A stretch of DNA of 64,000 bases from Euptelea pleiosperma (GCA_035048495.1 CM068546.1:35048674-35112673), one strand, 5' to 3'. Shown: positions 1 through 11,209, counted from the stretch's first letter. Numbers and translations: made by a program. Notes: generated from the sequence alone by a model not told the origin.

Positions 1-129
1 ATAACTGGTTCAAGGCTCGTTACTTGTGAGGCTGACAAGACCATTAAGATGTGGAAAGAAGACGAGAACGCCACTCCAGAAACTCATCCCCTCAACTACA
101 AGCCACCTAAAGATCTCCGGCGATTCTAA
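1..129 (+). CDS. PRL1: Pleiotropic regulator PRL1-like WD40 protein, C-terminal end only
   Basis: The window opens inside the last coding exon of this gene. Frame 1 gives 42 residues and a TAA stop at 127-129. The peptide contains a WD-repeat strand ([17 protein letters not shown]) followed by the tail [15 protein letters not shown], which matches my knowledge of the PRL1/PRP46 family ending (KPPKEIRRF type). PRL1 is a seven-bladed WD40 propeller protein of the spliceosome-associated NineTeen/MAC complex in the nucleus; in Arabidopsis it affects sugar, hormone and defence signalling. Only the last blade strand and tail are visible, and everything upstream lies outside the window. The identity rests on a short but distinctive tail. 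Confidence 0.85.
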   Translation: MTGSRLVTCEADKTIKMWKEDENATPETHPLNYKPPKDLRRF

Positions 130-960
130 TGATATTTTGCCTTGCAGTTCCGATTGGTGATATCTTATATTGTACCATGAATCTGTTCTCTCTTGCTTCT
201 TTGGTGGGCATAGCAAATTATTACTCACAGACAAAATGATCTGCAAGGGACACGGGTTCAGACCTTATGTCTGAATAAATACATTTACTAACCAAAATGT
301 GAGCAACACCATTACAGTTTTGAGTGCATTTAATATGTACAAATGCAGAAATTAGCTCTAAAGCATCCTGTAAGACATTGTGGGAAACCACCGTTAGAGA
401 CTTGCCAATGACTATACTTTGTTACACCCAACCTCCTAAAATGTCACTTGGCACTCTTTCGGGCCCACTAAGCTAGGGTGATTTTTCACAGGCCCACTAT
501 CAACCCCGCTACAAGCCCACAATCAAGTCCATTTATGGACCATTCCTAAATCTTTCAGAGAATTCCAAAGAACCATCTAGAACAGGTGGTATACAAGTAG
601 GAAGTGTATAGAGAATTCTAAGAGTATTCTTCAGTGACGTTGGAGCGTTACGTGTTTAAGGCAAAAAATTTGCAACCCCGTGACATCTTGGTGAAAGTTG
701 CACATTAAAAATCAGCTTGGTTCGAGCATTTTTCTTCATAGGTTCGTGAACCAACCCATGGTTGGTTTCCAAGACAATGATGAATCCAGTTAGAAATCAC
801 CAATCAAGCTGATTTTTTTGTGTAGGTCCATCAAGTGGTGAGTCAAGCATTAGTTGGTCAATGGGCCTAAAATGTGCCAAGTGACATTTTGGGAGGGTGG
901 TTAGATTAAACTTGGCCATCGATTGGAGGGTCAAACTTTCCCCCCCTAAAGGAGACCCCA
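130..960. other. PRL1 3' flank with one foldback repeat
   Basis: No coding potential was recognised. The first ~280 bp are probably the PRL1 3' UTR and flank. Positions about 430-903 form a foldback: AACCTCCTAAAATGTCACTT on the left is mirrored by CAAGTGACATTTTGGGAGG on the right. This is a MITE-like element of about 475 bp with a divergent interior. Confidence 0.5.
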
Positions 961-1200
961 TGGTTTAAAAAACAGCCGCTACACCTAGTAATGCCCCAAC
1001 CCCATTATTTTATTTCGATTATAATGCTCAAACCCAAAAAATGGGCTTAGCGTTATAACGTCCATTATTTTGGGGGAAAAAAAAATATTTTCATACTATT
1101 ATAAAGATTTTTTCTTTTGAAATATTAATATTTTGAATTTTTTTCTCAGACGTAACGGGTAACGGTCGTGACGGGAATCGGATCATTTAAAACCTTGCTT
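961..1200. mobile_element. Short hAT-like MITE, CATGGTTTAAAA family
   Basis: The element starts CATGGTTTAAAAAACAG and ends ATTTAAAACCTTG, an imperfect terminal inverted repeat. Its interior is rich in CCGTTATAACG-type palindromes. Ends of the same kind recur at 52275-52670, where an 8-bp target duplication is visible, and ATTTAAAACCTTG recurs near 7525. Boundaries are approximate. Confidence 0.45.
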
Positions 1201-1379
1201 TATTCCAAACTGCAGCATCACATCTTAAAAGTCACTCATTTTGTCAATGTGTGCCAATAGCAGTTTGTTTAATTTTCTATATCAAATGGTGGTCAGTTCC
1301 ATAAATATGTAAAGCAGGGTTTTTACACATGACAGCTAAGGTGGTGGGACCAAAGCGTCTACCTATTCAACTAGCTACC

Positions 1380-2185
1380 CTCACGGAAAATTTTAGATGC
1401 GGAGGACTTTGGATGCAGTCGATGTAGAGGCCTCACCTGGCCTACATTGCTCATTCTTTTGGGCCTACTAACCGCATGGATGTTTAACCCACCACTTGGT
1501 GCTAGGGCTGGCAATGGATCGGATAAAACCCGAGATCCGATCCCACCCGATCTGAAAAATCGGGTCCGAAACTTTATTTTTTGTTATCGGATCGGTACCA
1601 GATCACAGATTGTTGATACGGTCTCTTATCGATCGGTACCGGATCGACCTTGTGCCGATCCGATATCTATACTATATATAAAATATATTATATAAATATA
1701 TATTTAATTGCATAAATATATTTAAATATATGTCTAATGGAATATATATATTATATACACATATCGGATTGGTTCCGGAACTGAATTTTATTGATCCGAT
1801 CGGGTCCGGATCAATTAGATTCCTTATTGGATCAGTACCAAATCAGTACCAATCTGACTCGAACCCGATCCATTGCCAGCCCTACTTGGCGCATATAAAT
1901 ACCAAAAATCAGCTTGATTGATTATTTCTAGCCATGGGATTAAGTACTCAAAAATATATGAAAAAACATGCTTGAATCCAACAGCTAGAATCAATCGTAT
2001 AAAAGTGCTGAAATCTATAGCTAAACAAAATCAGTCAGGCTGATTTTTGGTATGTGTATCCACCAAGGGGTGGGCTGAACATCCATGCAGTTAGTGGGTC
2101 CAAAAATTTTGCTATGTGGGATCAGGATATGCCCATGCATCGACTGCATCCAGAGTCCTCTGCATCTAAAATTTTCCCTACCCTC
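1380..2185. mobile_element. Foldback MITE split by a hAT-like element
   Basis: The outer arms match as inverted repeats: GGAAAATTTTAGATGCGGAG with a following GCAGTCGATG on the left, mirrored by CATCGACTGCATCC and CATCTAAAATTTTCCC on the right. Both arms carry the window-wide internal motifs (GCATGGATGTTTAACCCACC, AAAAATCAGCTTGATT). The left arm is interrupted at 1503 by a separate element that ends at 1884. Confidence 0.65.
1503..1884. mobile_element. hAT-like MITE, TAGGGCTGGCAATGGATC family
   Basis: The terminal inverted repeats are TAGGGCTGGCAATGGATCGG and its mirror GATCCATTGCCAGCCCTA. The flanks are CTTGGTGC (1495-1502) and CTTGGCGC (1885-1892), an 8-bp target duplication with one mismatch, as expected of hAT-type transposition. 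The interior is an AT-rich run of GATCGG/CCGATC motifs with no transposase frame. A sister copy with a perfect 8-bp duplication sits at 51515-51893. Confidence 0.8.
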
Positions 2186-2570
2186 GCAGCCTCTTCATTC
2201 AACAAGTTTCAGCCCTTAAGCCCTCTGCAATGTGGCTAAAGGGGAGACGTTCTTTCCTATCTTTTTTTAATGTATTTTTGTGATCTCAAAATAGAAGAAA
2301 TATAACTACTTCAATTGGTTGGGGAGAATGCAATATCCAGTGGTCTAGTTCACATTGAACCACAAGTCTGAAGATAACCAGTGGTTTTTGTTGGAAAGAA
2401 AAAATAATAAATTATCTAAATAACAAAGATACAATCACCCACAACACAGAATTTATGTGGTTCCATACATCCACGGATCCACACCGATTCCACTACACTC
2501 TGAGGCAAAAAAAGAAATGCACAATTCAATGGATAATTGTCTTTGATCGACCAAGGTATATCTATATATA

Positions 2571-3070
2571 TGGGTAATTCTATTTGCACCTCACAAATTC
2601 CATAAGCATGCTTTTGAGCTGAAAATGCCCTTAGACCAAAAAAAAAAAATACCCCAAGCACCCCACTGGTTGAAGAAGAAGAAGAGGAGGAGGAGGATGT
2701 CGTCATTGTCGCCGTCGCTGCCACCACAGGTACATCTCTCTCTCTCTCTCCACAGCAGTTAGTGCCGTGGAGAGAGAGAGAGAGGTGGAGAAGAAGAGAG
2801 AGACGTACCTGTCGTGGTGGTACTGGCGGCGGCAACGACGATGGTGTCGTCCTCCTCCTCTTTTTTTTTTTTTTTTTTTTATTCTTTGTTTTGGGTTTTT
2901 TTTAGGGTGAGATAGAGACAGAGGGAGAGAGGATGGTGAGAGGTGGAGAGGTGGAGAGGGAGGGAGAGAGGTGGGGTGCTTGGGTTTTTTTTTTTGGTCA
3001 ATGGCATTTTCGGCCAAAAGCACCCAAATGGGGTGCTTATGGAATTTGTGGGGTGCAAATAGAATTTTCA
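2571..3070. mobile_element. Foldback element with microsatellite core
   Basis: The left arm (GGGTAATTCTATTTGCACC, then CACAAATTCCATAAGCA) is mirrored by the right arm (GCTTATGGAATTTGTGGGG, GTGCAAATAGAATTTTC). Both arms continue through an A/T homopolymer next to GACC/GGTC and a CCCCAAGCACCCC block. The core is a dense mix of (CT)n, (GA)n and GGAGGA/CCTCCT tracts. Long open frames here come from low-complexity DNA, so no gene is called. Confidence 0.65.
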
Positions 3071-4326
3071 TATATATATAACCCCAGCCAGCTCAGCACG
3101 TAGCTGGATTGCCCTTCATGTGCAGTACTTGTAGCACCATCAGGCTCCACATAACATAATATATTTTTCAAAACCAGTGGTCCGACTGTCAAACCGATTT
3201 GAACCGTTTGAAACATGAATCCCCACATGCAATCCTAAAATTTGGAGATTTTATCTGTGGTCCAAGGCGTATGGATTCAAATTTTTGAAGGATTTCTCTA
3301 AAATTCTAGCTAAATCGAGATTTTGTGCTTATATTTCTATAGAGAGATTTTGTCATATTTCTATGGAAAATAAGAAACAAATTTATTTTATAAAAAAAAA
3401 AAAGCTCTTTAAATTTAAATCTTAACCTTGAAGGCATTACTAGAGAAAGAAAAATAATTGTGCTTCAAATTTTCTCATTTGTTTATGGACCTCCTTTTAT
3501 TATCTAACATATATTTTTGTTCTTCAAAAATTGTTTTAAATTATTTTATAAATATAAACCGGTTAGACCATTGTCCGTCCGATCAATGTGTCAAAATTTT
3601 GGTTCGATCACTAGTTCAGTTTTTTAAAACATCAATCAAATAAGGCGCGTTAGGATTCTTTCATTAAGTTTGGTTTTTTTGACTATCCCCATCAAAGAGA
3701 TGTCAGCCTGGGAATGTTAGGATCCTATATGTTAAGACTTAAACTTTCAGCATCTTTATCACCGAAGTGCTTTCAGTGTATTGGTTTGGGTCTTAACAAT
3801 CTAACCCACAAAGACGCATACAGGATGAATTTCTATTTTTAAAGTTATTTATTGGCATTTATGTATTCTCAAAAAGCATTCCCAAACACTACCTTAGTAA
3901 ACGATCTGTATTTTATCATTTATGATCATGATACAAACCTGACCCAGATTTAAAATGGATATTCTCCCTAACGTCCAAAACCATTACAAAAAGTATTGAT
4001 TGGACCGGATTCTCGGGTCTGACCCGAGAGCGTTGTTATCTAATGATTATAAGAAACTAGGCTTAGTAGGCCTAGGCCTAGGCCCTAGGGTTGTTACGAA
4101 ATTTCGTGAACCTAGGAATCGGTGGGCCATCTTGTGACAGGAATTGGTGGGCCTTGAAAGTCAAACCAAGTTAGTTTAGGTAGAGAGAAGGTCGGTCGGT
4201 ACCCAACAATTTCTGTCTTAACTGATGAGTTGGTGGGCCTGTTTTATGCCTGAAGGGTAGGGTGCATCATCTTCCATTAAACTGTAGTGCATCATATATT
4301 TCTCAAACAATAAATAAAAATAATTA
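3071..4326. other. Intergenic DNA, no gene recognised
   Basis: AT-rich DNA with no coding signal and no clear terminal repeats. The only internal pattern is the palindromic GGCCTAGGCCTAGGCC stretch near 4069-4085. Confidence 0.4.
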
Positions 4327-4726
4327 GGGTCGGGCTCCAGTTACCGCCCTAAAATGACAGGCTCCGGTTACAGGACACAATATTAGCCACGTGGTAAGGC
4401 TTTAGAGGACTCTGACCGTATGGATGTTTGGCCAATTCCTAGGTGGACCTACAAGCCAAACATTAGCCTGATTAGTGATGTTTCTAGGCGTTGGATCTTT
4501 GTACCGCAAATACTGCTCAAATTCCCACAGTTGAGATTAACCCATGAAAGTAAGTCCAATCCAACGTCTATAATTCACTAATTAGGCTGATTTTTGGTTT
4601 GTAGGTCCACTTAGGGATTGGCCAAACATCCATACGGTCGAAGTCCTCTAACAGTGTACCACGTGGCCCATATTGTGTCCTGTAACCGGAGCCTGTCATT
4701 TTGTGGCGGTAACCGGAGACAGAGCC
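4327..4726. mobile_element. 400-bp foldback MITE with 9-bp target duplication
   Basis: The element begins GGGTCGGGCTCC and ends with the imperfect mirror GGAGACAGAGCC. It is flanked by identical 9-bp repeats AAATAATTA at 4318-4326 and 4727-4735, the length typical of Mutator-like elements. Inside both arms are CACGTGG, GTATGGATGTTTGGCC, GGTGGACCTAC and AAAAATCAGCCTGATTAGTG. Nearly full-length relatives occur at 9670-10999 and 25566-25966. Confidence 0.8.
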
Positions 4727-4735
4727 AAATAATTA

Positions 4736-5800
4736 AAGAGCTTGCTATCCTGCAATTCAAGGCTAGCCTCATTCCATTTTAGGAATCTAGACCTCAAAAT
4801 CGTGCAAAATCATTTAAACTGCCACGTTTACGTTGGACGGTCAACGTCGCGTGCGAAGGAAAACTCTATGATCGTGTGGACCCCACAATTTAGATGTCCC
4901 TGGCCGAAATTTTTTGCATGAGGTTGATTTTCACTGTGGTGCCGAGTGGAGCATAAAAATGCACTCTTTTTGGGCCCACTGGCCCATGTATGATTTGTCC
5001 ACCCTTGATGAACGGACACACCAAAAATCAGCCTGATTGATGATCTAGAGCTATTGGATTCAGACATTTTCCGATATTTTTCTGCTTTTGAAAATTGAAA
5101 ATTCTAATTATGAATTTCAGTGCCATTATTCCGTTTTTTTCTCGTAATTTTCTATTTTTGCCCCTGAGCATTAAAATTCGTTTGAACAGCCCTTATAACG
5201 GAAAAAAAAAAAGGTAAGACCCCCAGTCCGTTATACCGTTATAACGGCCCCTTTTTTATTTTTTTATTTTTTATTGGTAGGCAACCATTATAGGGTTGGT
5301 GGTCTGGATTGTTGAATTGGTGGATCGGCTCTATGCTTTAACACAAAAGTCATTGATTATGCGTCTTAATCTGTCGATCATGAAGAACTTTTCCGCTTTA
5401 TTTATTTATTTTTTCTAGTAAATAAAATTACAATCGAGCGTATCTACAACGATTAATTAGTGTCTTCCATGATCATAAACAGACGTATTGTTGGTTTCTC
5501 CATAATCAAAATATATTTTGCGAAAGTGGTATTTGCGTCTTAATTGCTCGAATGCAATTCAACAGCTTATTAAGACAATCTGCAGCGAAAAAAATAAACT
5601 TTCATCTACCCCGTAGATATCTAGAAAAAAAAAAAATACGTGCGGTTGAGGCCATTAGCCGTTGAATTCAAGATATCCATGTTCACGGATCTCTTGAATC
5701 TAGCATTTTCCTTTATTTTTCGTAAGAAAAAAAACGATATAAAGCTTGCCTAGCATGAACAAATAAAATTGTATAAGTAGAGAAGTTTTGACTTGCAATT
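4736..5800. other. Intergenic DNA with decayed MITE fragments
   Basis: No gene was recognised. Positions about 4970-5045 hold a half-arm of the window-wide MITE family (GGCCCACTGGCCCATG, then CCAAAAATCAGCCTGATTGA). Positions about 5080-5280 are rich in CCGTTATAACGG palindromes like those inside the CATGGTTTAAAA family. Confidence 0.4.
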
Positions 5801-6760
5801 CAATTAGGGGTCTGGCTCAGGGACCCCACTTTTTTTTTTCTAACCCCTCTCGTGTTTGTGTGCTCGCCGTTGTATTCCAAAAATCCAATGGTGGTTGTCA
5901 GTGCTAAACTAGCATCACTTTTTTACTTTTTGGGGTGTTGACAACAACTGTTGGATTTGTCAGAAAAAAAAGGGGGTCCTCAGAGCCTGAGCCTGCAATT
6001 AGTGGGGACATTTCGGAAAATAATGCAAATATTTCAACAAGATGGCCAATTTATGAATTTTATTGGACTGAGTCTTGATATATTTAAAGTAGATATAGTT
6101 AGGAAAGTCAATGTGTATATCCTAATAGCCTTGAGGTGTTGTCTTCAAATTGCAATTCAATTAGGGGTCTGGCTCATGGGACCCCCTTTTTTTATCTAAC
6201 CCCTCTTGTGTTTGTGTGCTCGCTTTTTCATTTTTTGGGGTGTTGACAACCACCGGTGGATTCGTGAAATCCACTGCTGAGCATGTGAACCCCGAGAAGT
6301 GTGTCAGAAAAGGGGGTCCTTAGAGCCCCAGCCTTCAATTAGTGGGACATTTTGGAAAATAATACAAATATTTCAACAAGATGGCCAATTTATGAATTTT
6401 ATTGGACTAAGTCTTGATATATTTAAAGTAGATATACTTAGGAAAGTCAATGTGTATATCCTAATAGCTTTGAGGTGGGGTCTTCAAATTGGCATCACTT
6501 TTTGTTGACAACCACCGTTGGATTCGTGAAATCCACTGCTAAGCATGTGAACACCGAGAGGTGTCAGAAAAAGGAGGTCCTCAAAGCCTGAGCCTTCAAT
6601 TAGTGGGGACATGTATTTTGGAAAATAATGCAAATATTTCAACAAGATGGCCAATTTATGAATTTTATTGGACTGAGTCTTGATATATTTATAGTAGATA
6701 TAGTTAGGAAAGTCAATGTGTGTATCCGAATAGCTTTGAGGTGGGGTTTTCAAATTGCCT
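5800..6760 (+). repeat. Tandem repeat, about 2.8 copies of a ~300-340 bp unit
   Basis: Three copies of the same block lie head to tail at about 5970-6155, 6305-6490 and 6565-6760. Each contains GGACATTT, ATTTCAACAAGATGGCCAAT, TTTATTGGACTGAGTCTTGA and TAGGAAAGTCAATGTG. The spacers between them repeat the GGTCTGGCTCA / ACCCCTCT segment and a TTGACAACCACCG segment. All copies can be read in one sense with IFQQDGQFMNFIGLSLDIF, and the third runs into an RNase H-like fragment. This looks like local tandem duplication of a retroelement remnant. Confidence 0.75.
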
Positions 6761-6995
6761 CTCGTTTTGGCGCGGTCAAGTTGTTTGTGGAGTCTGATGC
6801 GCAAGGCTTAATTGTTCAATGCTTCAAAGGATGGATATTGGTCGAACCTCTTCTATGGTAGCTGCTGATATTTAGAGTCTCTCGAACTCTCTCTTCCTTA
6901 TCTTTCTCTTTTATCCTCTGATCTGCTAACGGGGTTGCTCATACTATTGCCTCTAAGGCTTTTAATTTTTTGAGATCTTGTGTTCGGGATGGGGA
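6720..6995 (+). pseudogene. RNase H-like (RVT_3-type) remnant of a non-LTR retrotransposon
   Basis: One frame gives ALRWGFQIASRFGAVKLF, then VESDAQGLIVQCFKG. This resembles the helix-strand element of plant retroelement RNase H-like domains, where a VESDS..VV motif is usual. About 80 bp further on, another frame gives ANGVAHTIASKAFNFL, matching the conserved end of that domain (normally REANxVAHxLA). The pieces are separated by frameshifts and stops, so this is a decayed fragment. No reverse-transcriptase catalytic motif (YADD type) was seen nearby. Confidence 0.6.
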
Positions 6996-7312
6996 CAACC
7001 ATTTTCGACAACCATTTGGCGTAGCCATATAGAAGTTGAATCAATTGGCTGATTTTTGGTGAGGAGATCATCCTCACAAAAAATCGAATCATTCCGATAT
7101 TCGTAGACTGGTTTAGAAGTTGAAGAATTATAGACCGTCGATTTTTACTGCGTAACTTGAAAACCACATTTGACGGGGTTAGAAATTTCAGAATGGGCTG
7201 ATTTTTTGTTGGGGTGATCTATAGGGTGAGGATATCATCCTCACCAAAAGTCAGCCATCGATTCATCTTCTATGTGGGTTGTCAAAAATGGTTGTCCCCT
7301 CCGTCCCGACCC
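6985..7312. mobile_element. Foldback MITE, GGTGAGGA(T)ATCATCCTCACC family
   Basis: The arms GACAACCATTTTCGACAACC, GGCTGATTTTTGGTGAGG on the left are mirrored by CCTCACCAAAAGTCAGCC and GTTGTCAAAAATGGTTGTCC on the right. A close relative with the same interior (GTAGACTGGTTTAGAAGTTG) lies at 10076-10435. Confidence 0.7.
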
Positions 7313-7858
7313 TTTTAAAAATAGGCGTTATAATAGTAACACTACAACTCTGTTACATTTTAACACCCGAAAGTAACTTTCTGTTATAAAGGAAATAATG
7401 CCTGTTATTTTGAAAAACAAACAATTTTTTACCGTTATCAAAGTTTTTCTTAAATAATAAAATATTAATTTTCTGACATTTTTTATTCGGACATAACTGA
7501 TGTGATCCGTTATATCATTTAAAACCTTGCTTCTAGCAACACTGGTTTTTTTTTTTAAACAAATTCAAATTTCAAAAATTGGAACAGTGTTTTCAAGGGT
7601 ATACTTTAGGTGCAGAACCGCTCAGGCTCAGCTATGGTTTTGAAGCCAAGTGCTGCACAAAAAAATGAACTCTTAGGCTGCGTTTGGTTCATGAAAAATT
7701 CAGATTCCAAGTTCTTTTTTCTAGGTTATGACTTTTTCTGAAAAGTTGTAACCTATAAAAAAGAACTTCTGCATTTGGTAATGACAATTAAAAACCCAAA
7801 ATTTTTTTGAAAAAAAAAATGATTACAATTCAATGATGCGGCTATTGAAGAGTGAGGG

Positions 7859-8895
7859 TAGGGTTGCCAATGGATAGTCGAAAGTTCAAATTCGATTTGA
7901 ATCGGTATTCAAAAAATCAAATATTATTTGAAAATTTTGGATATCAAATCCAAATTCGGATATCTTTTTAATATTCAAATAGTTTTCAGATACAGATTCA
8001 TATATTGATGTATTTAATTCGATAATATCCTATACGATATATATTTATAATAATAATAATAATAATTATTATTATACATATATGTTTATTATTATATAAA
8101 TATAATAATTTATTTTATATCTGATTTTTAGATTGGATATCCAATAAATTAATCGGATTCGAATTCGAATATTGACTTAGAATACAGAAAATTTCTTAAA
8201 CAAAAATATATTTACAAAATCAAAAATAATTTTCTGACATTTACAAAAAGAAGTGACAGACGCCATTTAAAAGGGCATTTGCCCAAAGAGGAGTAAAACA
8301 TCTATCACAATACTGAGCCACGTGGCACAGTCTTAGTGGACACTAATCGTATGGATGTTTGCCCCATCACTAGGTGGGCCTACATACCAAAAATAAACAT
8401 GATCAGTGGTTTATAAGCGTTGGATTGAAGTTATTTTTCTGGGTTAATTTTAACTGTAGGAATTTGAGAATTATTTGATTGCAAAGATCCAAAGGTTGTA
8501 AATTACTAATCAGGCTGATTTTTGGTTTGCATGTCCATTGGGATTGGCCAAACATCCATACGGTCATCATCCACCAAGAGTGTGTCACATTGCTCGTATT
8601 GCGACAGAAGTTTTACTCTTTATGGGCAAACGCCCTTTTAAAGGGTGTCTGTCAGGCTACCTTTAAAAGGGCATTTGTCAAGGAGAGACACCCTTTCAAA
8701 GGGCGTTTAGTTATTTTTTTGTAAATATCAGAAAGTTTTTCTTTTGTTTTTGTAAATACATTTAAATTTTTTTTCATTTAAAAAATTTTCCGTTTAGAAT
8801 ATCCGTTAGATGTCGAATTGGATTCGGGTATCGAATATTTTTTCCGATTCAAATATGCTTATATTCGATTCGAATAGTATCCATTGACAGCCTTA
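7859..8895. mobile_element. hAT-like MITE carrying a second MITE inside
   Basis: The outer ends are TAGGGTTGCCAATGGATA and its mirror TATCCATTGACAGCCTTA. They are flanked by AGTGAGGG (7851-7858) and AGTGAGTG (8896-8903), an 8-bp target duplication with one mismatch. The interior is ATTCGAAT-rich. Near the middle sits a different foldback at 8291-8618, itself embedded in a palindromic TTTAAAAGGGCATTTG segment repeated several times (8270-8290, 8630-8700). Confidence 0.7.
8291..8618. mobile_element. GAGTAAAAC-type foldback MITE (nested)
   Basis: It starts GAGTAAAACATCTATCACAA and ends TTGCGACAGAAGTTTTACTC. The arms contain CACGTGGCAC, CGTATGGATGTTTG and AAAAATAAACATGATCAG / CTGATTTTTGG. It belongs to the family also seen at 12689, 14658 and 19450. 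Confidence 0.75.
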
Positions 8896-10075
8896 AGTGA
8901 GTGGAAGCTCAAGCAAATTATACCATATATAATTGAGGAGAGAGAAAATAATTTCTCTCCTACGAATGTGCCAACAAGGTACTCTATCGCGTCCTGTGGC
9001 CATGTATTTTTGTGCGGCGTCAAAAGAGAGGGATGAACAAGAAGGATGTTACCTGATTGCAAAGAGATGGTGAGGAAGGAGTTGTCAGGTCAATGTTATT
9101 AAACCCGACTCGGCCCGATTGGTCGAAAACCGATTTGGATTGATCCCGACCCAGCAATTTTTGAAAAAATTATTCACATTTTTGTAACTTGCTCGACCTA
9201 ACCAATTGAATCGGTGATCCGGCTGACCTAGAGACGGGTTGAACCGGTGACCCAAGGTTATCCACCGAGGGTGGGTTGACCCAGTCCACCTGGGGGTTGA
9301 ACCACAAACCAAACATAGCCTTAGCAAAAATGATTATGTTAGACTCTTATATTAATAAATATATCGTATAAATATTGAGGAGAAACGTTTAATAGAGTGT
9401 TGCCCCAAAGCTCTTCTCTACATAATTTTTCTTTTTTGATACCACGAGTATCCGAGCCTCTTAGAGCACCTGACTAATCCATGGGACAATCAAGTCACCC
9501 CTTCCAAATGTGTCAGATGTACTGGGATAAATAATAAATTCCAGGGGGTATGTCTGCCCAAGGAGCTTCGAACTTAAAACTCCGACCACTGGCCTTATTA
9601 AAAACCATGCATGCCTAAAATCCTAAGGTTAAAATCTCCCATTGACCAAAAATTGTCTGATTAATTAATGGGTTGGGCTCCGTTGACAGATAAAAAATGA
9701 CAGGTATCTATACAAGGACATAATATGGGACACGTGGCACACTCTTACTGGACTCGGACTGTATGGATGTTTGTCCTATCCCATGGTGGACATACAAACC
9801 AAAAATCAGCTTGATTAGGGATTTATAGGCTTTGGATTGGACTTATTTTCATGGGCTGATCTCAACTGTGGGAATTAGAGCAGTATTTGAGGTACGAAGA
9901 TCCAACACTAATAAATCACTAATCACGCTGATTTTTGGTTTGTAGGTCCACCATGGATAGGACAAACATCCATATGGTGAGTCTTGTAAGAATGCAGGGC
10001 TGTCTCGATGCAAGTTGAGGCCTAAGGCGAAAATTCCATATGAGGCCTTTTAATATTTAATATATTAATATAGGA

Positions 10076-10435
10076 TCGGGATGAGAGAGCCATTTTTTGA
10101 CAACTATTTGGCGGACCCACTTAGAAGATGAATCAATGGCTGATTTTTGGTGAGGATGATCTCTATGGTGAGGAGATCATGCTCACAAAAATTCAAATCA
10201 TTCCGACATTCGTAGACTGGTTTAGAAGTTGAAGAATTATGGACCGTTTATTTTTACCGTGTAACTTGAAAACCACATTTGATGGGGTTAGAAATTTCAG
10301 AATGGGCTGATTTTTTGTTGGGCGATCAATATGGTGAGGAGATCATCCTCACCAAAAATCAGCCATTGATTCATCTTCTATGTGGGTCCGCCAAAATGGT
10401 TGTCAAAAATGGTTGTCTACCTATCCTGACCCCAT
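10076..10435. mobile_element. Foldback MITE inside the hAT element
   Basis: Same family as 6985-7312: GGCTGATTTTTGGTGAGG on the left, CCTCACCAAAAATCAGCC on the right, and AGACTGGTTTAGAAGTTGAA in the interior. It lies wholly within the hAT element at 9995-10921. Confidence 0.7.
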
Positions 10436-10544
10436 AATATATGGTATTAATTAAAATTTTTAACTCTTTATATGATAGAAAATCTTATTTAACAACTATT
10501 CATGATAATCAAAAGCTATTGAAAAAAATTTAGATGAACAGGAC

Positions 10545-10860
10545 TTCCGTTGTAGTCCATGCAGAGGACTCTCGCGGCCCTATATAGATCATTTTTTTGT
10601 GCCTAATGACCGTGTGGATGTTCAACCCACTTATTGGTGGATAAACACACTAAAAATCAGCTTGATTGATGATTTCTAAGCATTGAATTTACTACTCAAA
10701 AAGGATGCTTGAATCCAATGGCTATAATCAAATCCTAAATGGTACTAAAATCTATGGCTAGAGATGAGCAATCAGGTTAATTTTTGGCTTGTATGCCAAC
10801 ATGGGTGGGCTAAACATACATGTGGTTAGTGGACTGGGGCCTTCTCTCGTTTGGGCTGGG
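10545..10860. mobile_element. Decayed foldback MITE inside the hAT element
   Basis: The left arm contains CCGTGTGGATGTTCAACCC and ACTAAAAATCAGCTTGATTG; the right arm contains TTAATTTTTGGCTTGTATG and GGGTGGGCTAAACATACATG. It is related to the 15182 and 26130 elements. Ends are not sharply defined. Confidence 0.55.
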
Positions 10861-11209
10861 GCCTTCTCTCACATGGGGCCTAAGGGGACCGCCTTACTTG
10901 CCTTATGGTTGAGCCGGCCTGTAAGAATGTGCCAGGTGGCTTATATTGTGTCCCTGTACAGTACCTGTCATTTTAGATCTGTCAACGGAGCCCCGACCCT
11001 TAATTAATTAATCAGGCTCATTTTTGGTATGAGGTCCACCTAGGAATGGGCTAAATCAGGCTCATTTTTGGTATGTAGGTCCACCTAGGAATGGGGCCGA
11101 TAGGCCAAACATTCATACGGTCAGTGGTCACCAGAGGCTGCCACATGGCTCATATTGTGGTCCGTCACCGATAATACCAGATATGACGAATAGTTGTCGA
11201 CATCAATCA

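Larger units (their letters stand above)
9995..10921. mobile_element. Non-autonomous hAT element, CAGGGCTGTCTC ends
   Basis: The 927-bp insertion starts CAGGGCTGTCTCGATGCAAG and ends TTGAGCCGGCCTG. It is flanked by identical 8-bp repeats TAAGAATG (9987-9994 and 10922-10929). Short imperfect terminal repeats with CAGGG ends and 8-bp duplications are hAT hallmarks. GAGGCCTAAGGCGAAA near the left end and GGGGCCTAAGGGG near the right are subterminal motifs. Two other foldbacks sit inside (10076-10435 and about 10545-10860). A small relative interrupts PHR2 at 48800-49082. Confidence 0.8.
9670..10999. mobile_element. GGGTTGGGCTCC MITE split by a hAT element
   Basis: The ends GGGTTGGGCTCCGTTGACAG and CTGTCAACGGAGCCCCGACCC are inverted repeats (the right arm has one extra T before AACGG). 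They are flanked by identical 9-bp duplications TTAATTAAT (9661-9669 and 11000-11008). Removing the inner insertion (9995-10921 plus one 8-bp duplication) leaves about 395 bp, the same length as the intact relative at 4327-4726. The insertion lies in the right arm after ATACGG-type sequence. Confidence 0.8.

Noticed and set aside
2416..3071. Two long overlapping - strand open frames rich in Ser, Pro and Lys
   Set aside because: They are translations of (CT)n/(GA)n and poly-A/T tracts inside a foldback element. No family resemblance and no codon-usage signal.
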